A stretch of DNA of 64,000 nucleotides. Origin: DAOPYU01 sp942493245. Lineage in GTDB: Bacteria > Sumerlaeota > Sumerlaeia > UBA8349. The first letter of the stretch is position 1; each line of letters begins with the position of its first letter. Shown piece by piece: positions 8,494-17,271 of the stretch. A program made the position numbers and the translations under genes. The stretch spans positions 5,208,001 through 5,272,000 of the forward strand of contig OW818685.1 of assembly GCA_942493245.1 (NCBI GenBank), read 5' to 3'. The notes beneath the pieces were generated by a model. That model did no database searches. It was given only the letters and a program-made list of their open reading frames with translations, and was not told where the DNA came from.

Positions 8494-9486
8494 CTAAATC
8501 TCGACCACCAGCAGCTGGGCGCCGATCTCTTTCATGTTCTTGCGCAGGTTCTGGAGCATCGCCTTGTCGCGGTAAATGCCCACAATGGCGCCGCCCGAAC
8601 CGCAGAACTTCGCGCTGGCCTCGGTGTTGCGCGCCGCGTTGATCAGGTCCCAGTTGGCCTGACTGATGTGACAAACGCTTGCCCGCAGGTCGAAGTTCTC
8701 GTTCATCAACTGGCCCATGCGCGCCACGTCGCGCTTTTTCAGAGCGGCATAGAACTCTTCCGTCAATTCTGCCCAGCGCACCATCGCCTGGCGCACGTCG
8801 GTGTCGCCCCGCTGCCAGCGCTCGCGCAGGTTGTTGTGGACCACCTCGGTCCCCTCACTGAGCACGTCGCGATAGGCCACATAGAGCGGGGGCAGAAGCG
8901 CCGGGTCTATCGGCTCATAGCGCCCATAGCCATACTCTTCCATGTGATCGCGGTTGAAATCCATATAGACGCACCCGCCGTAGGTCTGGATGACCCGATC
9001 CTGCAGGCCGGCGGCGATGCCCAACTCCTCGGTCTCGACCCGCATGACCAGCGTGGGCAGGAACGGTTTGGGGATCTCAATCTCGTAGAACTCCATCAGG
9101 CTCATCATCGTGGCGGTGATGATGGCGCTCGACCCGGCCAACCCCACCCGCAGGGGGATGTCCGAGTCGTAGCGGATGGTGAAATTCTTGTCCTCGTAAG
9201 GGATTTCGTGCGTGCGGAGGTACTCGTAGAACTTCTTGACGCACGCCTTGATCAGGCGCACCCCGCCGTAATACCCCGAGAACCGGATGTCCTCGACCAG
9301 GTCCGCCATGCTCGAGAAGGAGAGGTGGTCGCGGCGGTTCGGCTCGATCTGGATCTCGGGCGATTGCCAGAGCAGCACTTCGGCCCGGAAATTCTTGAGG
9401 ATGGCCGAAATGGTCTTGCCGAAATACCCATCCGAGGGATTTCCAATCAAACCGGCGCGGGCGTGGACTGTTTTGCGAATTATCAT
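8494..9486 (-). CDS. GHMP kinase, glucuronokinase-like
   Basis: A 330-residue sugar kinase of the GHMP superfamily. The N-terminus ARAGLIGNPSDGYFGKTIS, the inserted YGGVRLIKACVKKFYEYL, the ATP loop PLRVGLAGSSAIITA, GIAAGLQDRVIQTYGG and the C-terminal KFCGSGGAIVGIY follow plant glucuronokinase closely as I recall that family. That enzyme phosphorylates glucuronate at C1 for UDP-glucuronate salvage. The galU-type pyrophosphorylase gene directly downstream would supply the next step. The start at 9486 has no clear ribosome site, but a promoter candidate ends seven bases before it, so the mRNA may be leaderless. Other GHMP substrates (e.g. L-fucose, heptose) remain possible. Confidence 0.82.
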   Translation of the reverse strand: MIIRKTVHARAGLIGNPSDGYFGKTISAILKNFRAEVLLWQSPEIQIEPNRRDHLSFSSMADLVEDIRFSGYYGGVRLIKACVKKFYEYLRTHEIPYEDKNFTIRYDSDIPLRVGLAGSSAIITATMMSLMEFYEIEIPKPFLPTLVMRVETEELGIAAGLQDRVIQTYGGCVYMDFNRDHMEEYGYGRYEPIDPALLPPLYVAYRDVLSEGTEVVHNNLRERWQRGDTDVRQAMVRWAELTEEFYAALKKRDVARMGQLMNENFDLRASVCHISQANWDLINAARNTEASAKFCGSGGAIVGIYRDKAMLQNLRKNMKEIGAQLLVVEI

Positions 9487-9493
9487 GGCGCAC

Positions 9494-9523
9494 AGGGTAA
9501 TCTGCCCCACCGGCAAAAGTCAA
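9494..9523 (-). promoter_or_regulatory. Candidate promoter of the glucuronokinase gene
   Basis: On the minus strand TTGACT (9518-9523), 18 bases and TACCCT (9494-9499). Transcription would begin at or next to the ATG at 9486. Confidence 0.35.
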
Positions 9524-9602
9524 GGATTTCCCCGAAACCGCAAAGAAAGGTTGCGCAAACGCCCCTCGACTGCCGATACTGCGCGGAAAGGAAACGCCCT
9601 GC

Positions 9603-10424
9603 ATGGTCACATCCCTGCCCCCAGTCTCTCCCGTCCCCGCTTTCCGGGAACCCGTGGACGTGGCGCTGTTGTGCGCCACTCGCCACGAAGCCGCCGCCGC
9701 CCGCGGCGTCCAGCGGGGGGCCGTGCGAGCCTTCCTCCTGGGTGGCCGCCGCGCCACCCTGGCCCGGCTGGGGCCGTACTCCTGTCTGACCCTCCTGCTG
9801 GGCTTCCCGTGCGACGATCTCGAGGTGGCGCTGGCGCCCCTCGCTGCAGGGTTTGCCCCCCGGCTGGCGCTCAACTTCGGCGCCGCGGGCGCGGTGGACC
9901 CGGACCTGACCCCCGGCGCCCTGACGATTCCGCGCGAAGGGGTGGTGTACCGCCTGCCCGGACTGGCGAATGGGGAAGCGAGCGCCGAAAAACCATCCGC
10001 CGATATCGAACGACAAACGCCCCCCGGACCTGGACCCGAAAAAACAGCAAACAAAGACCCGGTGATCGAGGAAACGATGGCGTTCGAGGTCGAGCCTTTC
10101 CGCCGGGCGGTCCGGGAGCATGCTGATACAGCTTTGGAGGGTATCCGTTTCACCCGCGCGGGCACATGCCCCACGCCCGTCTGCGACGGCGCGCTGCGCG
10201 ACCGGCTGCGCGCCACCCTCGGTCTGGACACGACGGACTGCGAGACGGCGCTGCTGGCCCGCCTGTGCGCCCGCCACGGCTGGCCCTTCGCCGCGCTGCG
10301 CTGCGTCACCGACCGCGCCGGCGCGCAGGCGGTCGAGGAGTACCGCCAGACCGCCCCCCCCACCCTCGCCCGCGCCGCCCAGGCCATCGAGCCCTTGGTC
10401 CGCGCGTGGTTCGAGGCGGGATAA
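9603..10424 (+). CDS. Nucleoside phosphorylase superfamily protein
   Basis: A 273-residue protein with the PNP/MTAN fold. NFGAAGAVDPDLTPGALTIP (about residues 97-116) is the phosphate/ribose region and DCETALLARLCARHGWPFAALRCVTD (split here by a helix) is the C-terminal active-site stretch. In MTA/SAH nucleosidases this part usually reads ME/GAA, so the substrate pocket is diverged. Residues about 128-158 are a low-complexity insertion. Possible roles are futalosine or MTA hydrolysis or hopanoid-type HpnG activity; none can be chosen. The gene is divergent from the kinase gene. Confidence 0.6.
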   Translation: MVTSLPPVSPVPAFREPVDVALLCATRHEAAAARGVQRGAVRAFLLGGRRATLARLGPYSCLTLLLGFPCDDLEVALAPLAAGFAPRLALNFGAAGAVDPDLTPGALTIPREGVVYRLPGLANGEASAEKPSADIERQTPPGPGPEKTANKDPVIEETMAFEVEPFRRAVREHADTALEGIRFTRAGTCPTPVCDGALRDRLRATLGLDTTDCETALLARLCARHGWPFAALRCVTDRAGAQAVEEYRQTAPPTLARAAQAIEPLVRAWFEAG

Positions 10425-10484
10425 CGTGATATTCGGTTACAAGCAGGATGAGTCCCAATTAACCGCGTTCTTGCTGAATACCGT

Positions 10485-10600
10485 AGTTGAACGCCTATCG
10501 TCCGGTTTTTCTTTCAGGCGGGCGGGACACCCGCCCTCCCAGAAAGGTCTTTTTTATGGGGAGAAAGCGGTTCCCGGGAACGCTAATCAACCTTTTGCGT
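10485..10600. repeat. Dispersed repeat of about 100 bases with GGCGGGCG hairpin
   Basis: The stretch beginning GTTGAACGCCTATCGTCCGG, running through a GGCGGG/CCCGCC hairpin (10517-10535) and ending near GAAAGCGGTTCCCGGGAACG, recurs almost unchanged on the other strand at 37107-37172. Its right part recurs at 35465-35495. Confidence 0.75.
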
Positions 10601-10607
10601 GTGCGCC

Positions 10608-12173
10608 TCACAAGTCCAGAATCCGGTGGTTGGCGGGGGACTTGCGGAGGGTTTCGCGGAATTGCTGGAGCGCGTCGCCGATCTTCTGGAGCGTGGCCAG
10701 GTCGGCGGTCGGGATGCCCCCGACGCCCTTCGAGTCGAGCCGTTCGAGGACCGTCTGCAGGGTCAGGTTTTCGGTGGGCATCGCCGGGTGGTACCCCACG
10801 ACGCGCTCGTCGGAGCCCTTGACCACCTCGAGCAGGACGCGCGCGTCCACCAGTTCGTTCAGCGCCAGACGCACGAGGCGGATGGGCGCCTCGAAGTGGC
10901 GCGCGATGTCCTTGGCGGTCGGCGGTTCCGCGTCCTGGTGGTCCTGCATCACGCAGAAGTGCATGATGGCCAGGCTCAGCGTGCGCTTGAACCCGGGACT
11001 CACGTTTTCGCAGTCGAGTTCGAACTCGTACGTCTCGACGTTCTGGTGCGCAAAGGAAACCTCGGCGCCGTACAGCACGATGAGCCAACTCAGGTTCACC
11101 CAGACGAGAAAGAGCGGCAGGGCGGCGAAACTCGCGTAGATGGCGCCATACTTGCTCACGCCGATCTGGAACGTGAAGTAGATCCCCAAGACGATCTGGT
11201 ACAGGATACCCGCCACCACGCCCCCGAGCACGCCCGACGACACGCGAACCTGCGTGTTGGGCATGAAGAGGTACGTGAAGGCGAACAGCCCCATGATCAG
11301 CCCCGCCGACAGGGACCGCAACGCCAGCGCGTTGACCCAGCTCCACGTGTTGAGGCCCTTGACGTACACCGCCACGCTGTTGGCCACCACAAAGAGAATC
11401 GGGCACACGAGCATGAACGCCAGGTAATCGCTGAACTTGCGCATCCACGGGCGGGACTTGCGGATGCACCAGATGTCGTTGAAGGACTCTTCGACGTCGC
11501 CCAGCACCTTGATGGCCACCCAGAAAAGCAACAGGATACCCACGCCGCTCACCAGTCCGCCCTTGGCCTGGTTCAGCAGCTGGTCGGAGAACTCGATGAT
11601 CTTGTTGAGGAGTTCCTTGATGATTTCATCGGCCTGTTCCTGCCGGGGGGGACCGGGCGGGCCCGTCGTCATCGTGCCGGGCGCGGGCAACGTGCCCGAA
11701 CTCGCCTCGGACGCAGCCAGAAGCGAGAATGACGTGGGCGCGGTGACGGTTGTTCCGCCCGGCATCACGGCCAGCCCGGTCGAGGTTCCGGCGGTGGCGC
11801 TGGAGGCCTGCAGATCCTTGGCCGCACCGTGACCCGGCAGGGTCATCTTGAGCGACACGGCCAGAAGGGCCTGACTCTGTTGTTCGACGTAGAGTTCGAC
11901 CTGGTCGTTGATGAACTTTTTAAGCATCGTGTCGGCGTCGAACCCCTTCGCGATGCCGAACGCGAGCGCGAAGAGCGGGACGATCGAAAGCAGGGAATAA
12001 TAGGTGAGGGCGGAGGCGCGCAGGGCGCACTTGTCGCGTCCGAACTCGCGCAGCGACAAGACCAGAATCCGCAGGATCTTCAGCGCCAGCGAGCGGTAAA
12101 ACGATTCCTTCTTCAGGGTAATGCGCCACAGGTCGCCGTGGATGAATTCCCAGACCTTCTGCCAATAGGACAT
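10608..12173 (-). CDS. YihY/BrkB family inner-membrane protein with C-terminal extension
   Basis: A 521-residue polytopic membrane protein of the YihY (formerly 'RNase BN') family, whose molecular function is not settled. The signature RASALTYYSLLSIVPLFALAFGIA lies in the first helix region, followed by helices in the 200-380 range. Unusual is a Ser/Thr/Gly/Pro-rich insertion of about 80 residues (about 115-190) between the first helices, and a soluble C-terminal domain of about 120 residues that looks like a small helical regulator (AKDIARHFEAPIRLVRLALNEL resembles a winged helix). The ATG at 12173 is preferred over a GTG nine bases upstream because of the GGGGGAG site. Confidence 0.82.
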   Translation of the reverse strand: MSYWQKVWEFIHGDLWRITLKKESFYRSLALKILRILVLSLREFGRDKCALRASALTYYSLLSIVPLFALAFGIAKGFDADTMLKKFINDQVELYVEQQSQALLAVSLKMTLPGHGAAKDLQASSATAGTSTGLAVMPGGTTVTAPTSFSLLAASEASSGTLPAPGTMTTGPPGPPRQEQADEIIKELLNKIIEFSDQLLNQAKGGLVSGVGILLLFWVAIKVLGDVEESFNDIWCIRKSRPWMRKFSDYLAFMLVCPILFVVANSVAVYVKGLNTWSWVNALALRSLSAGLIMGLFAFTYLFMPNTQVRVSSGVLGGVVAGILYQIVLGIYFTFQIGVSKYGAIYASFAALPLFLVWVNLSWLIVLYGAEVSFAHQNVETYEFELDCENVSPGFKRTLSLAIMHFCVMQDHQDAEPPTAKDIARHFEAPIRLVRLALNELVDARVLLEVVKGSDERVVGYHPAMPTENLTLQTVLERLDSKGVGGIPTADLATLQKIGDALQQFRETLRKSPANHRILDL

Positions 12174-12226
12174 CGCGCTCACTCCCCCAGGCCCTGCCTG
12201 GCAGGGAAAATGCTTCTAAACCTGAA

Positions 12227-12450
12227 AATCGTTGTTGAGCGCCAACGGCGCGGATTTATACCAGCCTGGGGCAAGCGGAGCGTCGCCCCAGGGTAGATAT
12301 CCCTTTTTCCATAAGGGCTGAAAGCCCGAACTATGAAAAGGGACAAACGGCTGAATAGAGCGGGCTTTCAGCCCTTGCGGGAATAAACCTATCGGTTTTC
12401 CTGGGGCGATGCCCCAAGCTGGTATAAGATCGCGCCGTTGGCGCTTTCCC
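12227..12450. repeat. Composite inverted repeat (GGCGC / CTGGGGC / GGGCTGAAAGCCC units)
   Basis: Three hairpins stand in order: GCGCC-AAC-GGCGC (12239-12251), CTGGGGC.../GCCCCAG (about 12266-12292) and GGGCTGAAAGCCC (about 12315-12328). The same three follow in reverse order and opposite orientation: GGGCTTTCAGCCC (12362-12374), CTGGGGCGATGCCCCA (about 12400-12417) and GCGCCGTTGGCGC (12432-12444). Single-orientation copies of the left half lie at 35311-35372, 42236-42385 and 57362-57480. Confidence 0.8.
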
Positions 12451-12559
12451 CCGGATTTCTCTATCTTCCGACGTCTTTCTTCTCTTCCCGGAACTCACCC
12501 GCCGGATCTCCTAAGTCCTCCTGATTCCAAACGACTTGTTCACGCCACTGCGGTTTCAG

Positions 12560-12806
12560 GTGAAAACAAGCCTGAACCTCGTGTGCGGCGGGGACACCGG
12601 CGGCAGGAACCGCTTCACGGGCGGGACGCCCGTGCCGCCTCCTGTTTCAGATTGAAATTCCACGACTCGCCTCCAGAAAGAATCCTACTCCCGTCGCTCT
12701 TCGGAATTCAAATAGAATTGGGGAGCCGTAAAGCCCCCCAACCCATTCAAATTCAAAAAGGGAATTGCATCGCGCAGAAAGAACCCAGGCTCCACCGGAA
12801 CGCGAC
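12560..12806. repeat. Gap behind the AIM24 gene with a GGGCG hairpin word
   Basis: The stretch at about 12585-12645 contains GCGGGGACACCGG and CACGGGCGGGACGCCCGTG, a hairpin of the same type as at 7327-7437. Nothing else is recognised up to the AIM24 stop codon. Confidence 0.5.
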
Positions 12807-13607
12807 TCAGGTGTTGCTGCTGCCGCCCAGCAAGCCGCCCAGCGAACCGAGCACCCCGCCCTGCTCACTGCCCGAACCGCCCGCCTTGGGCGCATGCGCG
12901 ATGATCCGGTCGGCCAGGCGCGAGAACGGCAGGCTCTGGAGCCACACCTTGCCACTGCCGCGCAGCGTCGCCAGGAACAGACCTTCCCCGCCGAAGAACA
13001 TGGACTTCAGACTGCCCGCCCGCTCAATGTCGTAGTCAATCCCGTCCGTAAACGCCACCAGACAGCCCGGGTCCACCCGCAACGTATCGCCATGCAGTTC
13101 CTTCTCGATGACCGTGCCACAGGCGTGGATAAACGCCTTGCCGTCCCCTTCGAGTTTCTGAAGGATGAACCCCTCGCCGCCGAAAAAGCCCGCCCCGAGC
13201 CGTTTCGTGAACGCGATCGTCACCTGTGTGCCGAGCGCCGCCGCCAGGAAGGAATCCTTCTGGCAGAGAATCTGGTTCCCCGGCATCGTCGCCAAGTCCA
13301 CCGGAATGATCTTGCCCGGGAAGGGCGCCGCAAACGACACGCGCCGTTTTCCAGACCCCTGGTTGGTGAAATGGGTCAGAAAGATGGAGGCGCCCGAGAG
13401 CATGCGCTTGCCCGCGCTGAGCAGTTTGCCCATCAGCCCGCTCTCGGGTTGCGAGCCATCGCCCATTTTCGCTTCGAAAAGAATTCCGTCCTCGACATAA
13501 CACATCGCGCCCGCCTCGGCGATCACCACCTCGCCCGGGTCGAGTTCCACTTCCACCAGTTGCATATCGTCGCCTATGATCTCGTAATCCACTTCATGAC
13601 TGCGCAT
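12807..13607 (-). CDS. TIGR00266/AIM24 family protein
   Basis: A 266-residue beta-rich protein of the AIM24 family (two stacked beta-sheet barrels; role uncertain). Marks are VELDPGEVVIAEAGAM near the N-terminus, GSGKRRVSFAAPFPGKIIPV, ILCQKDSFLAAALGTQV and GGEGFILQKLEGDGKAFIHA. It ends in a Gly/Ser-rich tail that is common in this family. The start at 13607 has an AGGAG site eight bases upstream; the frame is open further but without support. No partner gene is near, so no role can be added. Confidence 0.88.
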   Translation of the reverse strand: MRSHEVDYEIIGDDMQLVEVELDPGEVVIAEAGAMCYVEDGILFEAKMGDGSQPESGLMGKLLSAGKRMLSGASIFLTHFTNQGSGKRRVSFAAPFPGKIIPVDLATMPGNQILCQKDSFLAAALGTQVTIAFTKRLGAGFFGGEGFILQKLEGDGKAFIHACGTVIEKELHGDTLRVDPGCLVAFTDGIDYDIERAGSLKSMFFGGEGLFLATLRGSGKVWLQSLPFSRLADRIIAHAPKAGGSGSEQGGVLGSLGGLLGGSSNT

Positions 13608-13689
13608 TGCTTTCTCTCCTTCCCGTTTGCGGTAAAAGTTCCAAAACTGGTTGACCGTACCACGCCCAACCATCCAGCGTCAAGAATCG

Positions 13690-13895
13690 CATGAAACCTG
13701 GCGTAGAGAATCCGGAACCGATTTTAACGCAAAGGCGCAAAGGTGCAGAGACGCAAGGATGTCTGGATTTTCAATTTCGTCGCCCCCACATTCCGTTCCT
13801 GTTTTCGGCCCGGGTTTTGAGAGATAGTGCCGCCCCCCCATCCGGATCTCTTTGCGTCCTTGCGTCTTGGCGTCTTTGCGTTATGGGGTTTTATT
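13690..13895. repeat. Inverted pair of CTTTGCGT-type arrays
   Basis: Left arm (about 13725-13760, AACGCAAAGGCGCAAAG) and right arm (about 13850-13893, CTTTGCGTCCTTGCGTCTTG) are reverse-complementary arrays of degenerate eight- to nine-base units separated by about 90 unrelated bases. Confidence 0.7.
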
Positions 13896-14171
13896 CCTTC
13901 CATTCTTTCTGTTCATGAAATCATCGCTGTTTGAGTAGATTTTTCGAGGTAGTCGTACGAAAGCGTCTCCCGTGAGCCCGTCGCCTGCTGAAAACAGAGA
14001 CAGGCCCGTTCGATGTTTTTCGGGCGCTTGCGCGACGAAAAGGGTGCGAAAAGGGTTGAAAACAGGCGGGAGAATTTGTAAGACTCGGGCGCGATACGGC
14101 CAGGCGGGTGGAGCGTTTCCTTCCAACCGGCAGTGCGGTTGAACTGCTGAAAGCCTTCCTGGCCTCCGGGA
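13896..14171. other. Gap without recognised gene
   Basis: Nothing beyond short spurious frames was seen here. Composition is mixed and no repeat family of the window was recognised. Confidence 0.4.
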
Positions 14172-14278
14172 TCGTTAACGATAACGAAACGAGATGAAAG
14201 GAGGGGGGTTCACGGTCCCGCCGGGTGGCTGAAGACAAGAATTGTCTTGAGTTTTCCGGCCCCGGCATGGACTATGAT
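14172..14278 (+). promoter_or_regulatory. Candidate operators and promoter of the sugar ABC operon
   Basis: Two palindromes precede the substrate-binding protein gene: TCGTTAACGA (14172-14181) and AAGACAA-GAA-TTGTCTT (14232-14248). The second ends 24 bases before a good -10 element TATGAT (14273-14278) and so overlaps the -35 position. This is the arrangement expected for repression by a LacI/GntR-type sugar regulator, but no regulator gene is nearby. Confidence 0.4.
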
Positions 14279-14372
14279 GCGGTTTTATCTGAAGAAAAGC
14301 CTCCGGCGGTTTCTGTCCGGACGGAAGGGAATCACTCCCGGCACAATCAAAAGAGAATCAAGGAGATGCGTC

Positions 14373-15386
14373 ATGAAACTGCTGCGTTTGATGCTGATGC
14401 TCGTACTGGCCGCAGGGTTGTGGAACTGCGGAAAGTCCCCCGAAAAGGAAACCGGGAAAAGTGGCGCGGGGAAAGAGGCCGCCACGGGCGGCGACGCCCT
14501 GACCATCGCCGTCATTCCCAAGGGCACGGCGCACCCGTTCTGGAAGACGGTCCACGCCGGCGCCATGAAGGCGGAAGAGGAACTGGGCGTGAAGATCGAA
14601 TGGATCGGCCCGGCCAACGAGGACGACCGCAAGCAACAGATAGACCTGGTGCAGACCTTCATCGCGCGCAAAATGAGCGCGATCGTGCTGGCGCCGCTCG
14701 ACAGCGTGGCGCTTAAGGAACCGGTTGAGAACGCCGTGGGGCGCAACATTCCCGTGGTGATCATTGACTCGGGCCTGCAGAGCGAGAAGCAGAGCAGTTT
14801 CGTGGCCACGAACAACGAGCAGGGCGGGCGCATGGCGGCGCAGTGCCTGGGCCAGGCCATGGGCGGCACGGGCAAAGCGGCCATGCTGCGCTACAGCCCC
14901 GGTTCGGCCAGCACGGAGGACCGCGAGGCGGGCTTCCTGGCTGAGATGAAGGAAAAATTCCCGGGGATCGAACTGGTCTCGACCAACCAGTACGCCGGGG
15001 TGACCAAGCAGTCGGCCATGGACAGTTCGCAGAACCTGCTCAACAAATATGGCAAAGAGATTCAGGGGCTTTTCTGTCCCAATGAATCGAGCGCGTTCGG
15101 CATGATGCAGGCGCTCGAGAATTCAGGGTTCGCGGGCAAGATCAACTTCGTCGGGTTTGACGCCAGTCCGGGTCTGGTCGAGGGGTTGCGCCGGGGAACG
15201 GTCAAGGGCATCGTGGCGCAGGACCCGTTCGACATGGGGTACCAGGGCGTCAAGGCCGCCGTGGCTGCGGCAAAGGGCGAAACGGTTGCCAAACGGATTG
15301 ACACGCGCGTGGCGCTCATCACGAGCGAGAATCTGGAAAACCCGGACATCAAGGAATTGATCAGCCCCGAACTCGAGAACAAGTAA
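14373..15386 (+). CDS. Ribose-type ABC transporter substrate-binding lipoprotein
   Basis: A 337-residue periplasmic binding protein of the RbsB/Peripla_BP_4 class. It starts with KLLRLMLMLVLAAGLWNC; the Cys at about 20 followed by a Gly/Lys/Ser linker suggests a lipoprotein, though N before Cys is unusual for a lipobox. The mature part shows VIPKGTAHPFWKTVHAGAMK, IVLAPLDSVAL, VVIIDSGL and FVGFDASPGLVEGL, the typical two-lobed sugar-binding fold. An AAGGAG site supports the start. ATPase and permease follow downstream. The sugar is not identified. Confidence 0.9.
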   Translation: MKLLRLMLMLVLAAGLWNCGKSPEKETGKSGAGKEAATGGDALTIAVIPKGTAHPFWKTVHAGAMKAEEELGVKIEWIGPANEDDRKQQIDLVQTFIARKMSAIVLAPLDSVALKEPVENAVGRNIPVVIIDSGLQSEKQSSFVATNNEQGGRMAAQCLGQAMGGTGKAAMLRYSPGSASTEDREAGFLAEMKEKFPGIELVSTNQYAGVTKQSAMDSSQNLLNKYGKEIQGLFCPNESSAFGMMQALENSGFAGKINFVGFDASPGLVEGLRRGTVKGIVAQDPFDMGYQGVKAAVAAAKGETVAKRIDTRVALITSENLENPDIKELISPELENK

Positions 15387-15404
15387 ACCGGCAGGGGCGG
15401 TTGA

Positions 15405-15460
15405 GCGGTGGCGGTTGCCGGGAGGGCGGGCGTCCTCGCCCGCCTGAGAGGAAAGCCGGA
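15405..15460. repeat. GGCGGGCG hairpin repeat between transporter genes
   Basis: A perfect eight-base-pair stem (15425-15432 with 15437-15444) lies 38 bases past the stop of the binding protein and may trim the transcript so that the binding protein is made in excess. It belongs to the family also seen at 8443. Confidence 0.7.
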
Positions 15461-15616
15461 GGGGAAAGCATTTCGCCGCGGCACTCAGCATAAATCGGGG
15501 ACGGTGTGAAGCGTGCCGGCGCGGCTGGCGCGGGCGATTCCGGCGGTGCAGCCGGACAATCTTTCGGTCTCCCTTTGCGCGCCACACGCGCGTGAAGGGA
15601 GACCGGTTCGCAAGAG

Positions 15617-17134
15617 GTGAGTCCATTGAACGGCGGCGAGTATCTTCTGCAACTGCGCGACATCTGCAAATCTTTCGGCGCCACGCGGGCGCTGCACCAG
15701 GTGAACCTGAACGTGCGTCCGGCCGAGGTGCATGCGCTCATCGGCGAGAACGGCGCGGGCAAGAGCACGCTGATGAAAGCGCTCAGCGGCGCGCACCAGG
15801 CCGACTCGGGAGAGATTCTCTTACAGGGGCAACCGGTCTCGATCACATCGCCCTCGGCGGGTCGGCAGATGGGCGTGGCGATGATCTACCAGGAGTTGAA
15901 CCTGGCGCCGCACCTGACGGTTGAGGAAAACCTGACGCTGGGGATGGAGAAAACGCGCCTGGGCTTTGTCCAGCACGACTACGCGCCGATCCGTAAGGCG
16001 CTCGAGCTGCTCAGCCACCCGGATCTGCCGCTCCACGTGCCGGTGTCCGAACTCTCGATCGGCCTGCAGCAGGTCGTCGAGATCGCCCGTGCGCTCCTGT
16101 GCAACGCGCGCGTCATCATCATGGACGAGCCGACCAGTTCGCTCACCGCCTCCGACACGCGCGCCCTGTTCCAGGCCATCCGCCGCCTCAAGGAGTCGGG
16201 CATTTCGGTCATCTACATCAGCCACTTCCTCGAAGAGGTCACCGAGATCGCCGATTCCTACACCGTCCTGCGCGACGGCGAAACGGTCGGGTCGGGCGCC
16301 ATCGCCGACGTGACGATTGACCGCATCATCGAACTCATGGTGGGGCGCAAACTCACCGAGATGTTCCCCAAGAGCGAGCACACCATCGGCGAGCCGCTCA
16401 TGCGCGTCGAGGGGTTGAACGGCTCGCCGATCCCGACCGGGGTGACCTTTGAATTGCGCCGGGGCGAGATCCTCGGCATCGCCGGGCTGGTGGGGTCGGG
16501 CCGCTCGGAAACAATCCGAAGCCTCTTCGGCCTGGACCGCGCGGTGACGGGTCGGGTGAGCGTGGGGGAGGAGAGCGGAATACCCCTCAAGGGGATGAAA
16601 CCCTGCCGGGCGCTCGGCCTGCGGATGGACTTCCTGAGCGAAAACCGCAAGGAAGAGGGGCTGGCGACCAATTTATCCATCGCCGCCAACACGACGCTCT
16701 CCTCGCTTTCCCGTTTTGCGGGTCTGGGCGGGTGGGGGCCGTTGAACCTCTGGCGCGAGCGCGAGTCGGTGAAGAAGTGGATCGGCGAGATGAACATCCG
16801 CTGTCAGGGGCCGGACCAGCCGGTGAGCGGCCTCTCGGGCGGCAACCAGCAGAAGGTGGCGCTGGCGCGCATCCTCGAGCAGGGGGGCGAGGTGGTCCTG
16901 CTCGACGAGCCGACGCGCGGCGTGGACGTGGGGAGCAAGGTGGAGATCTACCGCCTGGTGAACCGTCTGGCGTCGCAGGGCAAGGGGATTGTGTTCGTGT
17001 CGTCGTACCTGCCCGAGCTGCTGGGCGTGTGCGACACGCTGGCGGTGATGCACCGGGGCGAGATGAGCGCGGTGCGCCCGATCGCCGAATGGACCGAACA
17101 GGAAATCATGCGCGTGGCCACCTCGGGGAATTGA
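15617..17134 (+). CDS. Sugar ABC transporter ATP-binding protein (RbsA type)
   Basis: A 505-residue protein with two fused ABC domains that powers sugar uptake. The first domain has Walker A GENGAGKST (about residue 42), a signature LSIGLQQVVEIARAL and Walker B VIIMDEP. The second has a degenerate Walker A GLVGSGRSE, signature LSGGNQQKVALARIL and Walker B VVLLDEPTRGVDVG, as usual for RbsA/MglA. It starts with GTG at 15617 after an AAGAGG site. The usual next gene, the permease, is 2.2 kb downstream because two unrelated genes intervene. Confidence 0.93.
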   Translation: MSPLNGGEYLLQLRDICKSFGATRALHQVNLNVRPAEVHALIGENGAGKSTLMKALSGAHQADSGEILLQGQPVSITSPSAGRQMGVAMIYQELNLAPHLTVEENLTLGMEKTRLGFVQHDYAPIRKALELLSHPDLPLHVPVSELSIGLQQVVEIARALLCNARVIIMDEPTSSLTASDTRALFQAIRRLKESGISVIYISHFLEEVTEIADSYTVLRDGETVGSGAIADVTIDRIIELMVGRKLTEMFPKSEHTIGEPLMRVEGLNGSPIPTGVTFELRRGEILGIAGLVGSGRSETIRSLFGLDRAVTGRVSVGEESGIPLKGMKPCRALGLRMDFLSENRKEEGLATNLSIAANTTLSSLSRFAGLGGWGPLNLWRERESVKKWIGEMNIRCQGPDQPVSGLSGGNQQKVALARILEQGGEVVLLDEPTRGVDVGSKVEIYRLVNRLASQGKGIVFVSSYLPELLGVCDTLAVMHRGEMSAVRPIAEWTEQEIMRVATSGN

Positions 17135-17149
17135 CCGAGAGCGGACAAA

Positions 17150-17262
17150 AAGAGAAACCACAGATGAACACGGATGCACACAGATAACCGAAACGACTTC
17201 GATCCATATAGATCTGTGTTCATCTGTGGTTAAAAATGCGGTCCTAAAGAGGGGTTGAAAAC
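17150..17262. repeat. CATCTGTG-type inverted repeat, copy 1 in transporter region
   Basis: Left arm (about 17155-17187) and right arm (about 17211-17234) are arrays of degenerate CAGATGAACA / CATCTGTG units in opposite orientation, followed by GGTTAAAAATGCGG. Copies follow the same pattern at 18165-18262 and 19250-19322. Confidence 0.8.
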
Positions 17263-17271
17263 GCGGCGGAC

